From contig AP018180.1 of the NCBI GenBank assembly GCA_002368155.1, positions 5,231,007 to 5,295,006 of the forward strand: DNA of 64,000 bases. Reading direction: 5' to 3'. This document shows, one piece after another, positions 9,427 to 18,117 of the stretch. Both the position numbers and the translations under genes were made by a program. Below the pieces are notes generated by a model. That model was not told where the DNA came from. It worked only from the letters and a program-made list of their open reading frames with translations, and searched no databases. Each line of letters opens with the position of its first letter. The first letter of the stretch is position 1. Source of the stretch: Nostoc carneum NIES-2107 (GTDB lineage Bacteria; Cyanobacteriota; Cyanobacteriia; Cyanobacteriales; Nostocaceae).

Positions 9427-10332
9427 ATGAAACTACAAGATTTCTTAGGGAAACAAGAGAAATGGAATTTTGAGGCCATTGGGCAAGATGTAGAATTAAG
9501 CCGTCAGATTCAAGTTTTACTAATTGGTTTAGGTCTGTTAGATCCGCCAGCAGATGGTAAGTTTGGGCCAGTTTCCGCAACAGCACTAAAAACATTCCAG
9601 GAATTAACTAAGTCTGGAGAAAATGATTATTTAGGCGCAGTTACTGCTAAGAATTTAATTGAAACGAAACCGGAAGAATTACCACAACCAGCCTTAAAAC
9701 TCAGCAATAGTATTCCCAGCCGAATTGTCAAATACTTGCAATTAAAAAATTATCAGATATTCACAGGAGCCAGACAATATAACATCGTTTATATAGAGGG
9801 CATGAATGAAGATTGGACTCTCAATGATGATGCACCCAATGAATTTAATGACAGACGCATTGTGATTGAAATTGTAGAGGGTGTGCCCAAAATTGTTAAC
9901 CACTGGCAAGCAACCACTGAACCAGGCCGCTATTATACTTACAATCCCATGAACCCAGGTGGGGCTGCCAGAATTAAGTTTGGGCAATACAAAGCTTGGG
10001 CTGTTGGATATCACGGTAATGCAGACCGCCACGAAGCTTTAATTCAAGTTGCACCGATTACTGTGCATCGAGATTTTAACAAAGATTTTCAACGTACAGG
10101 TGACAAACTTGATACTGGCCTTTTCCAAGTTAATCAACACTGGGGTTATGATGCACCAGTTAATGATATCAAGAATGCCAGCGCAGGTTGTTTAGTAGGA
10201 CGTAGACGCGAAGGACATCGCGAATTTATGGCGATTATTAAACAAGACCGCCGCTTTTTAGCTAATAATGACTACGTGTTCTACACTACAGTCATTCCTG
10301 GGGATGATTTACTCAAAACTGTCCCCGGATGA
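9427..10332 (+). CDS. Peptidoglycan-binding domain protein with putative C-terminal cell-wall domain
   Basis: A 301-residue protein. Residues about 20-78 form a PG_binding_1-type three-helix repeat (LSRQIQVLLIGLGLLDP, ADGKFGPVSATALKTFQEL, LGAVTAKNLIE), which anchors enzymes to murein. The remaining 220 residues form an unassigned domain. It contains a His in VHRDFN and a NASAGCLVGR motif near residue 255, which is reminiscent of the SxGC active-site neighbourhood of L,D-transpeptidase-like or phage cell-wall hydrolases; this likeness is only suggestive. No signal peptide is seen. The ATG at 9427 follows a region without a strong ribosome site. Its divergent neighbour at 8038-8664 is a lysozyme-like protein, so the two may form a cell-wall-active pair. 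Confidence 0.7.
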   Translation: MKLQDFLGKQEKWNFEAIGQDVELSRQIQVLLIGLGLLDPPADGKFGPVSATALKTFQELTKSGENDYLGAVTAKNLIETKPEELPQPALKLSNSIPSRIVKYLQLKNYQIFTGARQYNIVYIEGMNEDWTLNDDAPNEFNDRRIVIEIVEGVPKIVNHWQATTEPGRYYTYNPMNPGGAARIKFGQYKAWAVGYHGNADRHEALIQVAPITVHRDFNKDFQRTGDKLDTGLFQVNQHWGYDAPVNDIKNASAGCLVGRRREGHREFMAIIKQDRRFLANNDYVFYTTVIPGDDLLKTVPG

Positions 10333-10382
10333 GGTTTTGGATCTCTATTTTGCTGTAATATAACTACTTCACAATCTCAATG

Positions 10383-10426
10383 CTATGCCCACTCGTACCC
10401 AGTTAATCTGGTGACAGTGGGCATAG
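10383..10426 (+). terminator. Hairpin downstream of the peptidoglycan-binding gene
   Basis: Arms CTATGCCCACT and AGTGGGCATAG pair perfectly over 11 bp, with an inner CCAG/CTGG helix. A short TTTATTA tract follows. It lies 50 bp past the stop codon, a plausible transcription terminator with a weak U tract. Confidence 0.6.
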
Positions 10427-10436
10427 TTTATTAGGG

Positions 10437-10577
10437 TTAGGAATTACGCAAGTGTCACATTTTTTTCGTTTAGACTGTCCAGGGTCAAATGTCAAAAGTC
10501 CAAAAAACCTGAATTTTTGACCCTTGACCCTTGACTCTTAAACCAGAAGATGAGTGTACCAGTTGCGTAAGTCCTAA
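10437..10577. mobile_element. MITE-like element with TTAGGACTTACGCA ends
   Basis: A 141-bp element with terminal inverted repeats TTAGGAATTACGCAAGTG and, on the other strand, TTAGGACTTACGCAACTG (16 of 18 identical). A GGG triplet flanks both ends and could be a target duplication. The interior contains the short GTCAAAAGTC/GACCCTTGAC-type repeats often found in Nostocales spacers. No coding capacity. Confidence 0.65.
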
Positions 10578-10701
10578 GGGTAATATTCTCGCTCGAATAG
10601 TATCAGCAATCGAGCCATGACCGAAAATAAAAAGAATACAAGCCCTGAAATTTATTCGAGGGTGTTTTGAATTTTGAATTTTGAATTCGGAGCGAAGCGA
10701 C

Positions 10702-11604
10702 GTGACTGCTGCTGTTTCCCTAGAAAACGTCTACAAATTTTACGATAAACGCCCTGTAGTTAATGACCTGTCTTTCACAATTGAGACTGGCGAAATATTT
10801 GCGCTCCTTGGCCCCAACGGTGCAGGTAAATCTACCACAATTCGGATGCTAACTACACTCACAAAACCATCCGAAGGACGGCTGGAGGTAGGTGGGTATG
10901 ATGTAGTTAATCAATCAATGCTGGCTAAACAGTCTATAGGTGTAGTTTTACAGCAAGTTAGCGTTGATGGCGATTTAACAGTATGGGAAAACATGGAACT
11001 GCATGGAAGACTACATCACATTCCTAACCCCCAGCGCAAGCAAAAAATTAATCAATGGTTGGAGTATGTCGAACTAGCAGATAGACGTAATGATTTGGTA
11101 AAAACCTTGTCTGGTGGGATGAAGCGACGCTTACAAATAGCAAGAGCCTTATTACATCAACCACAAATTTTATTTTTAGACGAACCGACAGTAGGACTAG
11201 ATCCCCAAACGAGGCGCAGACTGTGGGAGATTATTCGCGATTTGAATAAGCAGGGAATGACAATACTACTGACAACTCATTACATGGATGAGGTGGAATA
11301 TTTATGTGATGCTTTTGGTTCAGCAAAACCAGGACGCATCGGCATTATGGATAGTGGTAAGTTAATTTCTTTAGGAACTCTACAAGAATTGCGCTCTACT
11401 TATGGCGAAGGTTTGGTAATGAAGCAGGTAGATGTTAATCAAGTAGAGGGTGATACTGCAAATAGTTGGGAATATCTATTTTTCCCTACCCTTGAAGCCG
11501 CTAACGATTATCTAGAACAACAGCAGAATAAAACTGGAATGATGGTGCGTCCTTCCAATTTAGAAGATATTTTTGTTGAACTAACGGGACGTAGGTTGGA
11601 TTAA
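10702..11604 (+). CDS. ABC transporter ATP-binding protein (DrrA/CcmA-like exporter family)
   Basis: A 300-residue ATPase of the antibiotic/daunorubicin-type exporter class. Walker A (GPNGAGKST), the ABC signature (LSGGMKRRLQIARAL), Walker B (ILFLDEPTVGLD) and the switch His (LLTTHYMDE) are all intact. The C-terminal tail ending SNLEDIFVELTGRRLD is typical of this subfamily. The start is placed at the GTG at 10702, because GGAG lies about 9 bases upstream; a longer frame from a TTG at 10681 runs through a GAATTTTGAATT repeat and is less likely. No permease gene is adjacent: the next gene is convergent ygfZ. The transported substrate is unknown. Confidence 0.9.
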   Translation: MTAAVSLENVYKFYDKRPVVNDLSFTIETGEIFALLGPNGAGKSTTIRMLTTLTKPSEGRLEVGGYDVVNQSMLAKQSIGVVLQQVSVDGDLTVWENMELHGRLHHIPNPQRKQKINQWLEYVELADRRNDLVKTLSGGMKRRLQIARALLHQPQILFLDEPTVGLDPQTRRRLWEIIRDLNKQGMTILLTTHYMDEVEYLCDAFGSAKPGRIGIMDSGKLISLGTLQELRSTYGEGLVMKQVDVNQVEGDTANSWEYLFFPTLEAANDYLEQQQNKTGMMVRPSNLEDIFVELTGRRLD

Positions 11605-11631
11605 TGGCTTTTGGGTGAAGGGGGAAAGGTT

Positions 11632-11682
11632 AAAGGGGAAGGGGAATATACAAAACCTTTCCCCCCTTTCCCCTTCCCCTTT
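11632..11682. terminator. Bidirectional hairpin between convergent genes
   Basis: Purine-rich AAAGGGGAAGGGGAA pairs perfectly with TTCCCCTTCCCCTTT around a 21-base loop, in the 110-bp gap between the ABC ATPase and ygfZ. It is suited to ending transcription from both sides. Confidence 0.55.
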
Positions 11683-11714
11683 TCCCGCCCCTACTTGATG
11701 AATATCTGAAACAC

Positions 11715-12698
11715 TCAAGGATATTCATGAGAAACAAAGGGAACTGCGACTATTTCACCGATTGTTTCTCCTACTTGCACTTGCAAGCCAACGCCGCCAG
11801 CTTTGGTGCGAATGTAACCTAATCCAAAATAGCCATCGGCTGTTTCTGTGTAACTGGTGAGTTTGCCGACTTTTTCATCCCCAACGGTAATTGTTGCACC
11901 TATTTCCGCAGGAGCATTCAGTTTAATTCCCCAAAGGTTTTGCTTGACACCTTTATATGTATTTAAGCGGGCGATGGTTTCTTGACCGATATAGCAACCT
12001 TTATTGAAAGATATGGTTTGCCATAAACCAACTTCTAACGGATTGTAATCATCTGTCAATTCTGCATCTGGGGTTGGTCGCCCTTGTAATATTCGCAACG
12101 CATCCCAAGCGCGATCGCTCAACTCGACTGCGCCTAATGCTAAAATTTCACTCCACAGCTTTTGTTTTTCTGCAACTGGCAAAATTAAGGTATATCCAGG
12201 GGAAGCCAAACCACTACCAACGGCAACAATTACCCTATCGTTAACTAAAATGTTATTACCGTAGGGTTGACCAATAATTGCCCCAGCACCTAACTTTTCA
12301 ATAATCCCATCACTAGCAGGGCCAATTAAACTTAAGGTGGCTGTTTCATCAGTCACATCGGTTAATTGCACTTTATCAGCAAAAAAGATATAGCGATCTA
12401 ACCATTGCATAATAAATTCGCGGCGGTTAGGCGAAACCAACAATAACACCGCATCTTCTATAACATAGGCAGTGACTAAATCTATTGTCCGGGCGGTGGA
12501 TGTCACCATCACCGTATCACACCCTTGCCCAGGCTTGAGACTTTGGAAATCATTAGTACTTTGATTGTGTAAAAACCTGATGCGGTGATCATCAGAAACA
12601 CGGATAAGTCCCCAGTGAGAGCGATCGCAAACAACAACCCCTTCCTTTACCGCTTGGATAGCTGCTGCGTCTTGAGTGTCAATTGCAGATGTTGGCAT
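11715..12698 (-). CDS. ygfZ: YgfZ/GcvT-family folate-binding protein
   Basis: A 327-residue member of the YgfZ (IbaG57/GcvT-like) family, folate-binding proteins that help maintain certain iron-sulfur enzymes such as MiaB. The diagnostic K-G-C-Y-x-G-Q-E motif is present as KGCYIGQETIAR, with the functional cysteine. The N-terminal half carries the aminomethyltransferase-like fold (FLHNQSTNDFQSLKPGQGCD) and the end has the small beta barrel (GLGYIRTKA). It is cytosolic, without signal peptide or membrane helix. The ATG at 12698 is close to a purine-poor leader. It is a single gene, convergent with the ABC ATPase. Confidence 0.92.
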   Translation of the reverse strand: MPTSAIDTQDAAAIQAVKEGVVVCDRSHWGLIRVSDDHRIRFLHNQSTNDFQSLKPGQGCDTVMVTSTARTIDLVTAYVIEDAVLLLVSPNRREFIMQWLDRYIFFADKVQLTDVTDETATLSLIGPASDGIIEKLGAGAIIGQPYGNNILVNDRVIVAVGSGLASPGYTLILPVAEKQKLWSEILALGAVELSDRAWDALRILQGRPTPDAELTDDYNPLEVGLWQTISFNKGCYIGQETIARLNTYKGVKQNLWGIKLNAPAEIGATITVGDEKVGKLTSYTETADGYFGLGYIRTKAGGVGLQVQVGETIGEIVAVPFVSHEYP

Positions 12699-12764
12699 GG
12701 TAATGCAGAGTTGCTTTGTGTCAGTGTTTTCGCATTGGAAATATTAGCAAATTAAGGGGCAAAG

Positions 12765-12915
12765 GGGAATAGGGCATAGGGCATAGGGCATTGGGAATAG
12801 GGCATGGGGCATGGGGCATGGGGCATCAATTACCAATTACCAATTACCAATTACCAATCCCCAATTACCAATTACCAATTACCTAATTCCCAATCCCCAA
12901 TCCCCAATCCCCAAT
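12765..12915. repeat. Compound 7-bp tandem repeat array
   Basis: Three heptamer families stand head to tail: GGGCATA/GGGCATG copies, then ATTACCA copies, then ATCCCCA copies, about 150 bp in all. The array fills most of the gap between divergent ygfZ and the cobalamin gene. Confidence 0.85.
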
Positions 12916-12962
12916 TTATGGTTTGATTTGAAACATATCAAAAATTACGTTCCCTAACTTTT

Positions 12963-14699
12963 ATGATGTCGAAGGTTGCACCTGCTGTTGTGGTGTTGGG
13001 TCAAAATAGTGTGGCAGTAGGAAGGAAAATCATCAGTGTTTTGCCAGGGGCGACGCTATACGGTTTGGCGGGGCGCACTAGTGAGGTGGATGTTAGTTTT
13101 AGTAATTTTGGTGAGACGGTAAGGGAGTTATTCGCCCAAGGAAGCCCGGTAATTGGGATTTGTGCTGCGGGAATTTTGATTAGAACTCTAGCGCCGATGA
13201 TTTCCGATAAGCGCCAGGAACCGCCAGTAATAGCTGTCGCTGAGGATGGTAGCGCTGTTGTGCCGCTTTTGGGTGGATTGAGTGGGGTAAATGATTTGGC
13301 GCGTCGCATTGCTGAGGTTTTTGATATCAAAGCCGCAATTACAACTACAGGCGACATCCGTTTTCGCACAGCGCTGTTGTCTCCTCCTGCTGGTTATCAT
13401 TTAGCTAACCCTGACGATGCGAAGAAATTTATTTCGGATTTGCTAGCTGGGGCAAAAGTGATGTTAGAAGGAACAGCGCCTTGGTTGAGTGAGAGTCAAT
13501 TACCCATTGATCCCAACGGAGAATTGACGATTAAAATTAGTGATCGCTCACTCAATCCTACACCCGATTGTCTGGTTTACCACCCCAAAACAATTGCGAT
13601 CGCTATTTCTGAAACTTCGCAACCTCACGATCAACTATTAGCTTCAATACAGCAACTCCTCGCAGATACAGAACTTGCACCTGCATCAATAGCGGGATTA
13701 TTTGCACCCATCGCCAGCGCCGCTTATCCTGCAATTCATACTGTGGCTGAAGCTTTAGGTGTACCTGCAAGGTTTTTTACCTCAAATCAATTAGAAAATT
13801 TATTATCGCAGGGTTATAGCCCCGCCCAAGCCGCAGCCATCGCAGCTACAGGTGTATCAGGGGAATTAATTGAGGGAAAAGACAGAGAAATTGCGATCGC
13901 AATTTCCCCTCAACCCATCGACCCCAGCACTATCGGTCAACCACGTGGGCGATTAGCTGTGATTGGTACGGGGCCTGGAAGTCAAGAGTGGATGTCTCCA
14001 GAGGTGAAAGAAATCCTCAAATCGGCTACTGATTTGGTAGGTTACACAACTTATTTAAATTTGGTCGGTTCTCTCGGTGAAGGGAAGCGAAGACATGATT
14101 CCGATAATCGCGAAGAAATTTCACGGGCGGAACTGGCGCTAGATTTAGCAGCCGAAGGGCGATATGTTGCTGTGGTATCTTCTGGTGACCCAGGGATATA
14201 TGCAATGGCGACAGCAATTTTTGAAGTACTCGATTACCACGCTAAACCGGAATGGGACAGCATAGATATTCATGTAGCACCAGGAATATCAGCCATGCAA
14301 GCCGCAGCAGCTAGTATTGGCGCACCTTTGGGGCATGATTTTTGTGCAATTTCCCTTTCCGATATTTTAAAGCCTTGGTCAATTATTGAAGAACGCATTG
14401 CCGCAGCTGCTCAAGCTGATTTTGCGATCGCTTTTTATAATCCTGTGTCGAAAGAGCGTACTTGGCAATTGTCCGAAGCGAGAAATATTCTACTGCGTTA
14501 CAGAACAGCTGATACCCCAGTAGTATTAGCACGTAATCTCGGTAGACCAGGGCAAGCTGTGCGGGTAATTACTTTGGAAGAGTTAGCACCAGAAGTAGCA
14601 GATATGCGAACGATGATTTTGATTGGTTCTAGCAAGACGCGGAAGATTCAGCGCCCTGATGGTAGTGTCTCCGTTTACACTCCACGCAGATACAGTTAA
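12963..14699 (+). CDS. cobJ: CbiG-CobJ fusion: cobalt-precorrin-5A hydrolase / precorrin-3B C17-methyltransferase
   Basis: A 578-residue fusion of two consecutive-type corrin ring enzymes. Residues 1-310 are CbiG-like: the N-terminal domain has GICAAGILIRTLAPM and VVPLLGGLSGVNDLARRIAE, followed by the small C-terminal domain (FAPIASAAYPAIHTVAEALG). This part opens the delta-lactone during ring contraction. Residues about 325-570 are the tetrapyrrole methyltransferase CobJ/CbiH (GRLAVIGTGPGSQEWMSPE, VVSSGDPGIYAMA, VAPGISAMQAAAA, FYNPVSKERTWQL), which uses S-adenosylmethionine. The fusion is widespread in cyanobacteria, which make pseudocobalamin. Two ATG codons in a row at 12963 and 12966 are possible starts. 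No cobalamin riboswitch was recognised in the repeat-filled leader. Confidence 0.93.
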   Translation: MMSKVAPAVVVLGQNSVAVGRKIISVLPGATLYGLAGRTSEVDVSFSNFGETVRELFAQGSPVIGICAAGILIRTLAPMISDKRQEPPVIAVAEDGSAVVPLLGGLSGVNDLARRIAEVFDIKAAITTTGDIRFRTALLSPPAGYHLANPDDAKKFISDLLAGAKVMLEGTAPWLSESQLPIDPNGELTIKISDRSLNPTPDCLVYHPKTIAIAISETSQPHDQLLASIQQLLADTELAPASIAGLFAPIASAAYPAIHTVAEALGVPARFFTSNQLENLLSQGYSPAQAAAIAATGVSGELIEGKDREIAIAISPQPIDPSTIGQPRGRLAVIGTGPGSQEWMSPEVKEILKSATDLVGYTTYLNLVGSLGEGKRRHDSDNREEISRAELALDLAAEGRYVAVVSSGDPGIYAMATAIFEVLDYHAKPEWDSIDIHVAPGISAMQAAAASIGAPLGHDFCAISLSDILKPWSIIEERIAAAAQADFAIAFYNPVSKERTWQLSEARNILLRYRTADTPVVLARNLGRPGQAVRVITLEELAPEVADMRTMILIGSSKTRKIQRPDGSVSVYTPRRYS

Positions 14700-14895
14700 A
14701 ATCGCGTTGCCAGAATATCTAGTTCGGTAATGGGTAATGGGTAAAAGAAATACCGTTTTAAGACACTCGGATAAGCGTTTTGAAATCAAAATTGGTTTTG
14801 GGGAAAAGGTCAAAGGTTAAGGGTTAAAGGTTTTTTCTTTCCTTTTTCCCATTCCCCTTTTTCCAGTTAACCGAAAAGTATTAAATATCGTTTAA

Positions 14896-14939
14896 CAATT
14901 ACCAATTACCAATTACCGATTACCAATTACCAATTACTA
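14896..14939. repeat. 7-bp tandem repeat abutting a start codon
   Basis: Six degenerate AATTACC heptamers that end at the ATG of the following small gene. The leader just before that start is therefore repeat sequence, with no Shine-Dalgarno motif. Confidence 0.8.
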
Positions 14940-15209
14940 ATGATGCCTTACGATATTTTGATGTGTCCCGGGGAAAACTGCCCCATTAAGCAAGAGTGTT
15001 ACCGTTTTACTGCTGAAATTTTAGGTCGTCAGGATTTTTTCGGAACAGCGCCGTATAGTTTGACGACTAATTCCTGTGACTATTTTATTAGTAACCGCCC
15101 AGATGAAAATCAAATCCGGTTAAGAGCTTATCAAATTTGGCAACAAGCTGGTTACCCTGATGGCAAGTCTGTAGAACATTGGCTTCAAGCTGAAAAGGAG
15201 TTGATGTAA
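14940..15209 (+). CDS. Small cysteine-containing DUF2934-like protein
   Basis: An 89-residue protein of unknown function. The first 25 residues hold a cysteine cluster (MCPGENCPIKQECYRF) that could bind a metal, with a further Cys in TNSCDYF. The C-terminal half (IRLRAYQIWQQAGYPDGKS, then EHWLQAEKEL) fits the short DUF2934 motif, a helical segment found in many small bacterial proteins. There are two adjacent ATG codons (14940 and 14943) and no Shine-Dalgarno sequence; heptamer repeats run up to the start. Codon use and the conserved C-terminal motif argue that it is real. Its role is unknown. Confidence 0.75.
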   Translation: MMPYDILMCPGENCPIKQECYRFTAEILGRQDFFGTAPYSLTTNSCDYFISNRPDENQIRLRAYQIWQQAGYPDGKSVEHWLQAEKELM

Positions 15210-15346
15210 AAAGCATTACATATTTGCCTTCCGAGCTATTCTGAATTTAATTTGGCTGGGTATACCAAATTCCTGATGCTTCTTAGCTTACCCTGTAAGA
15301 TGAAATCGGCTCATCTGAGCAGTCGAAATTCTTCACCTGGAAACTC

Positions 15347-15697
15347 ATGAACAAATTTTTACTTCACTTGCTTTCGACTCCTGTACTGATTAGTTCTATC
15401 TTGTCTATGGGAGTGACAATCAATCAAGCTCAAGCAGCAGATCCAGTACCAGCAAATACTGACCGTCTATCTTGTATCCGCAATAAGCACAAAGTTGGTT
15501 TAGTCTGTATGAGAGTTTCTGTGTTGGCTCAAATACCGGAGTATCAGCAAGAAGCACAACCCTCTCCAGATGGTGTGCCGATGTTAGAGTTTAACGATCA
15601 AGAAAGCGATGCAGCCATTACCTTATTTGGCTGTGATTGTCCAGCTTGCATCAATTCCTTACGCCAAATGCGTGGCGTAACTCCCTTAGTTTATTAA
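15347..15697 (+). CDS. Putative secreted small protein, unknown function
   Basis: A 116-residue product with a clear Sec signal peptide: a basic start (MNKFLLHLL), a hydrophobic core and a likely cleavage after QAQA at about residue 30. The mature part is short and polar with four or five cysteines (LSCIRNK, GLVCMR, FGCDCPACI), consistent with disulfides in the periplasm or extracellular space. No family was recognised. The ATG at 15347 is preceded by a weak purine tract. It precedes a strong 18-bp inverted repeat that likely ends its transcript. Confidence 0.72.
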   Translation: MNKFLLHLLSTPVLISSILSMGVTINQAQAADPVPANTDRLSCIRNKHKVGLVCMRVSVLAQIPEYQQEAQPSPDGVPMLEFNDQESDAAITLFGCDCPACINSLRQMRGVTPLVY

Positions 15698-15740
15698 GCT
15701 GATACGCGCCTAGATTAAATATTCTGGTTTTAGTGTCAAG

Positions 15741-15789
15741 AGTCAATAGTCCAAAGTCAAAGGCTAGCTTAGACTTTGGACTATTGACT
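15741..15789. terminator. Perfect 18-bp stem between convergent genes
   Basis: AGTCAATAGTCCAAAGTC and GACTTTGGACTATTGACT are perfect complements around a 13-base loop. The element sits between the secreted-protein gene and the RNase gene, which face each other, so it can act on both. Similar GTCAAAAGTC repeats occur elsewhere in spacers of this window. Confidence 0.65.
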
Positions 15790-15845
15790 TTGGACTTTTG
15801 ACAACCTAGTGCGAAATGTCCAATTTAAATGCGTACTAGCTTACT

Positions 15846-17897
15846 TTAATTCAGTGCTTCTTGATAAATGATTTCTTGGAAATGAATCATATCTTTTTGT
15901 GGGTCGGCAAGGCTAACTTTCACTAATAACTGTTCGCCTAGATTTACCGAACGGCGGAAAGACATTGGCAATTGTAAACCCAAATCTTCTAAGAGAATTA
16001 GTGCTAAATTGCTATCTTCTCGCAGCCACATCAAGACTGTTACCTGCCAAACTTGATCTGGATAACGACGTAAATATTCTAAAGCGTAATATCTATTAGT
16101 TTGCCGTTCTACCATTGTCACTTCTTGGGTGATACTGGTGACGGTCATCATTACTTCTTTCAGCTGTTCGGCGGAGAAGGGTAAAACTTCACCGCGCAAA
16201 TGGGCTTTCAGTTGAAAGTGAGTTAGCAAATCGCTGTAGCGGCGGATTGGGGAAGTCGCTTGAGTATAGGTATCCAAACCTAAACCAGCATGACGTACTG
16301 GGGTAATACTCATTTCGCTTTTGGGCATACAGCGGCGCATGGCACAGGCACGAACAAATCCGGCTGGTAACTGGAGTAATTCCTGTTCTGGGGGCAATTC
16401 TGGCTGTGGCTGACCGCGAAAAGGTAGAGGGATCTGGTGAACTTTACCGTAGCGTGCTGCGACTTCACCAGCTAAAATCATCATTTCAGCTACGAGTTGC
16501 CGTGATGAAGAATCATCTAAAATATCAATGCTAATCTCGTCGCCTTTGACTTTGATCATCGCCTCTGGCATATTGATGCTAATGGCACCTTGGGCGTAAC
16601 GCCAATTTTTGCGTCGTTGTGCCCACATGGCGATCGCAGCAATTTCTGGTTCTGCTTGTACGCCTAATTCCAGCATCTCATCTACATCTTCGTAGGTGAG
16701 GCGGTATGTTGGCTTAATTAAGCTGGGATGAATACTAAAATCTGCTACCTGCCCAGTTTCATCTAAAATAATGCCAAAACTCAGGGCGCAACAAACTTTT
16801 CCCTGTACCAGACTCATCGGCCCAGTTGCCAAAACTTCAGGGAACATGGGAATCATCCCTGTAGGCAAATAAACTGTACTTCCCCGTTTCCTGGCTTCTA
16901 GGTCTAATTCATCTTCTGGCACTAATAAACGGGTGGGGTCAGCAATATGTACCCACAAACGTTCTCGTCCTTCAGCTAGTGATTCCCAACTTAGACCATC
17001 GTCAATTTCTGTAGTACTTTCATCATCAATTGTGTACACCTTTAGGTGAGTCAAATCTAGGCGATTTGTATCTAGATCGGACGGTGGAGAATCCATACGC
17101 TGCTGCGCCACTTCTAATACCTTGCTAGGAAACTGAACTGGAATGGATGAACGACGCAAGAACAAGTTTTCGTTGGGACTCCACCAACCCAAATCTACCA
17201 AAAGTTGTAATGCACCTTGGGGAGTTGCGGCTCGTCCCAGCATAGTCATGGTTTCTAATACTGGTGCCGGTGGCGGATAAGCCCGAGACAGGGAATCATA
17301 ATTTACTCCCATCCGCACTACATCAGCTAGCAGGGCCGCATATTTTTCGATTGCTTCTAAGCGCTGGCGATCGTGGCGTTGCCATTCTACAGTTTCGCCT
17401 GTTAGGGCTTGTTCTACGCGCGCCAAAAATTCCTGCTGTCCTCTAGCTTTGAGGGCTTCTACTTCTAGCTGGTGTTTGCGTTCTGCTACCTGAGTGGTTG
17501 TCCGCGGTTCATAAGCATCGCCTTTTTGCTTGAAATACAGTTTGTCTTCTGATAACAAGCAATGGGCGGCGTAACAAAGTGGTGCGTCTGTTTGAGAAAA
17601 CAGCAGATTCGCCATTTCCACTGGAGTGACTGTTTCTCCATCCTCAACCAATAATTCCCAGGCGACTTCCAAGCTAGATGGGTCGAGATATGGCTTGACC
17701 TGCTCTAAAAAGCTGCTAATCTCAGACGGCTTGAAGGTTTGTCCGGTAACAGTATAAGTAATTTGTCTAGGCGCGAGGCTGTGGGATTGACCGCGTTCAT
17801 CTACCACAAACCAGCGGGTCTTGCCATCTGGGCGGTCTACCACTCCCAGACGGCGATCGCCTTGAACCCTAAATTCAACTAGCGTCCCCTTCTCCAC
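15846..17897 (-). CDS. rnb: RNase II/RNase R-family exoribonuclease
   Basis: A 683-residue RNB-domain protein that would degrade single-stranded RNA 3' to 5'. The N-terminal domain (residues 1-70) is a small beta barrel. The RNB domain runs from about 280 to 620, with acidic metal-binding residues in STTEIDDGLSW, HIADPTRLL, RKRGSTVYLPTGMIPMFP and YTQATSPIRRYSDL. The tail is S1-like. The start is a GTG at 17897 with a GAGAG purine tract just upstream. Upstream in the same direction are rpsR and rpmG, the conserved cyanobacterial order rpmG-rpsR-rnb. The two hairpins in the 220-bp gap suggest that only part of the ribosomal transcript reads into it. Confidence 0.92.
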   Translation of the reverse strand: MEKGTLVEFRVQGDRRLGVVDRPDGKTRWFVVDERGQSHSLAPRQITYTVTGQTFKPSEISSFLEQVKPYLDPSSLEVAWELLVEDGETVTPVEMANLLFSQTDAPLCYAAHCLLSEDKLYFKQKGDAYEPRTTTQVAERKHQLEVEALKARGQQEFLARVEQALTGETVEWQRHDRQRLEAIEKYAALLADVVRMGVNYDSLSRAYPPPAPVLETMTMLGRAATPQGALQLLVDLGWWSPNENLFLRRSSIPVQFPSKVLEVAQQRMDSPPSDLDTNRLDLTHLKVYTIDDESTTEIDDGLSWESLAEGRERLWVHIADPTRLLVPEDELDLEARKRGSTVYLPTGMIPMFPEVLATGPMSLVQGKVCCALSFGIILDETGQVADFSIHPSLIKPTYRLTYEDVDEMLELGVQAEPEIAAIAMWAQRRKNWRYAQGAISINMPEAMIKVKGDEISIDILDDSSSRQLVAEMMILAGEVAARYGKVHQIPLPFRGQPQPELPPEQELLQLPAGFVRACAMRRCMPKSEMSITPVRHAGLGLDTYTQATSPIRRYSDLLTHFQLKAHLRGEVLPFSAEQLKEVMMTVTSITQEVTMVERQTNRYYALEYLRRYPDQVWQVTVLMWLREDSNLALILLEDLGLQLPMSFRRSVNLGEQLLVKVSLADPQKDMIHFQEIIYQEALN

Positions 17898-17933
17898 AAC
17901 TCTCGCAATTAATTTGGTGTACTAATAAATTTT

Positions 17934-17972
17934 AGATTTTGGATTAAATAATAACTACTAAATCCAAAATCT
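17934..17972. repeat. Inverted repeat of the AGATTTTGGATT type
   Basis: Arms AGATTTTGGATT and AATCCAAAATCT pair over 12 bp around a 15-base loop. A partial copy lies near 18024-18036. It stands in the leader of the RNase gene and may be a processing site or only a dispersed repeat. Confidence 0.65.
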
Positions 17973-18040
17973 GCTGATTTTTTAGATTGTAGAACAAGAT
18001 TCTACACTGACTTACTGAAAATTTTAGATTTTGGACTATA

Positions 18041-18076
18041 AAAATTTGCAGCTACATCTATTATCAACGTAGCTGC
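18041..18076 (-). terminator. Rho-independent-type terminator after rpsR
   Basis: On the minus strand, GCAGCTAC and GTAGCTGC form an 8-bp stem followed by AAATTTTTATAG. It lies 42 bp past the rpsR stop codon. Confidence 0.6.
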
Positions 18077-18117
18077 TGAGATCGCCCAGAATCTAAAATT
18101 CTTGTTTTCAACGGGAA

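Noticed and set aside
12765-12915. Possible CRISPR array or cobalamin riboswitch in the leader of the CbiG-CobJ gene
   Set aside because: Repeat units are 7 bp and contiguous without spacers, and no B12-box motif was seen.
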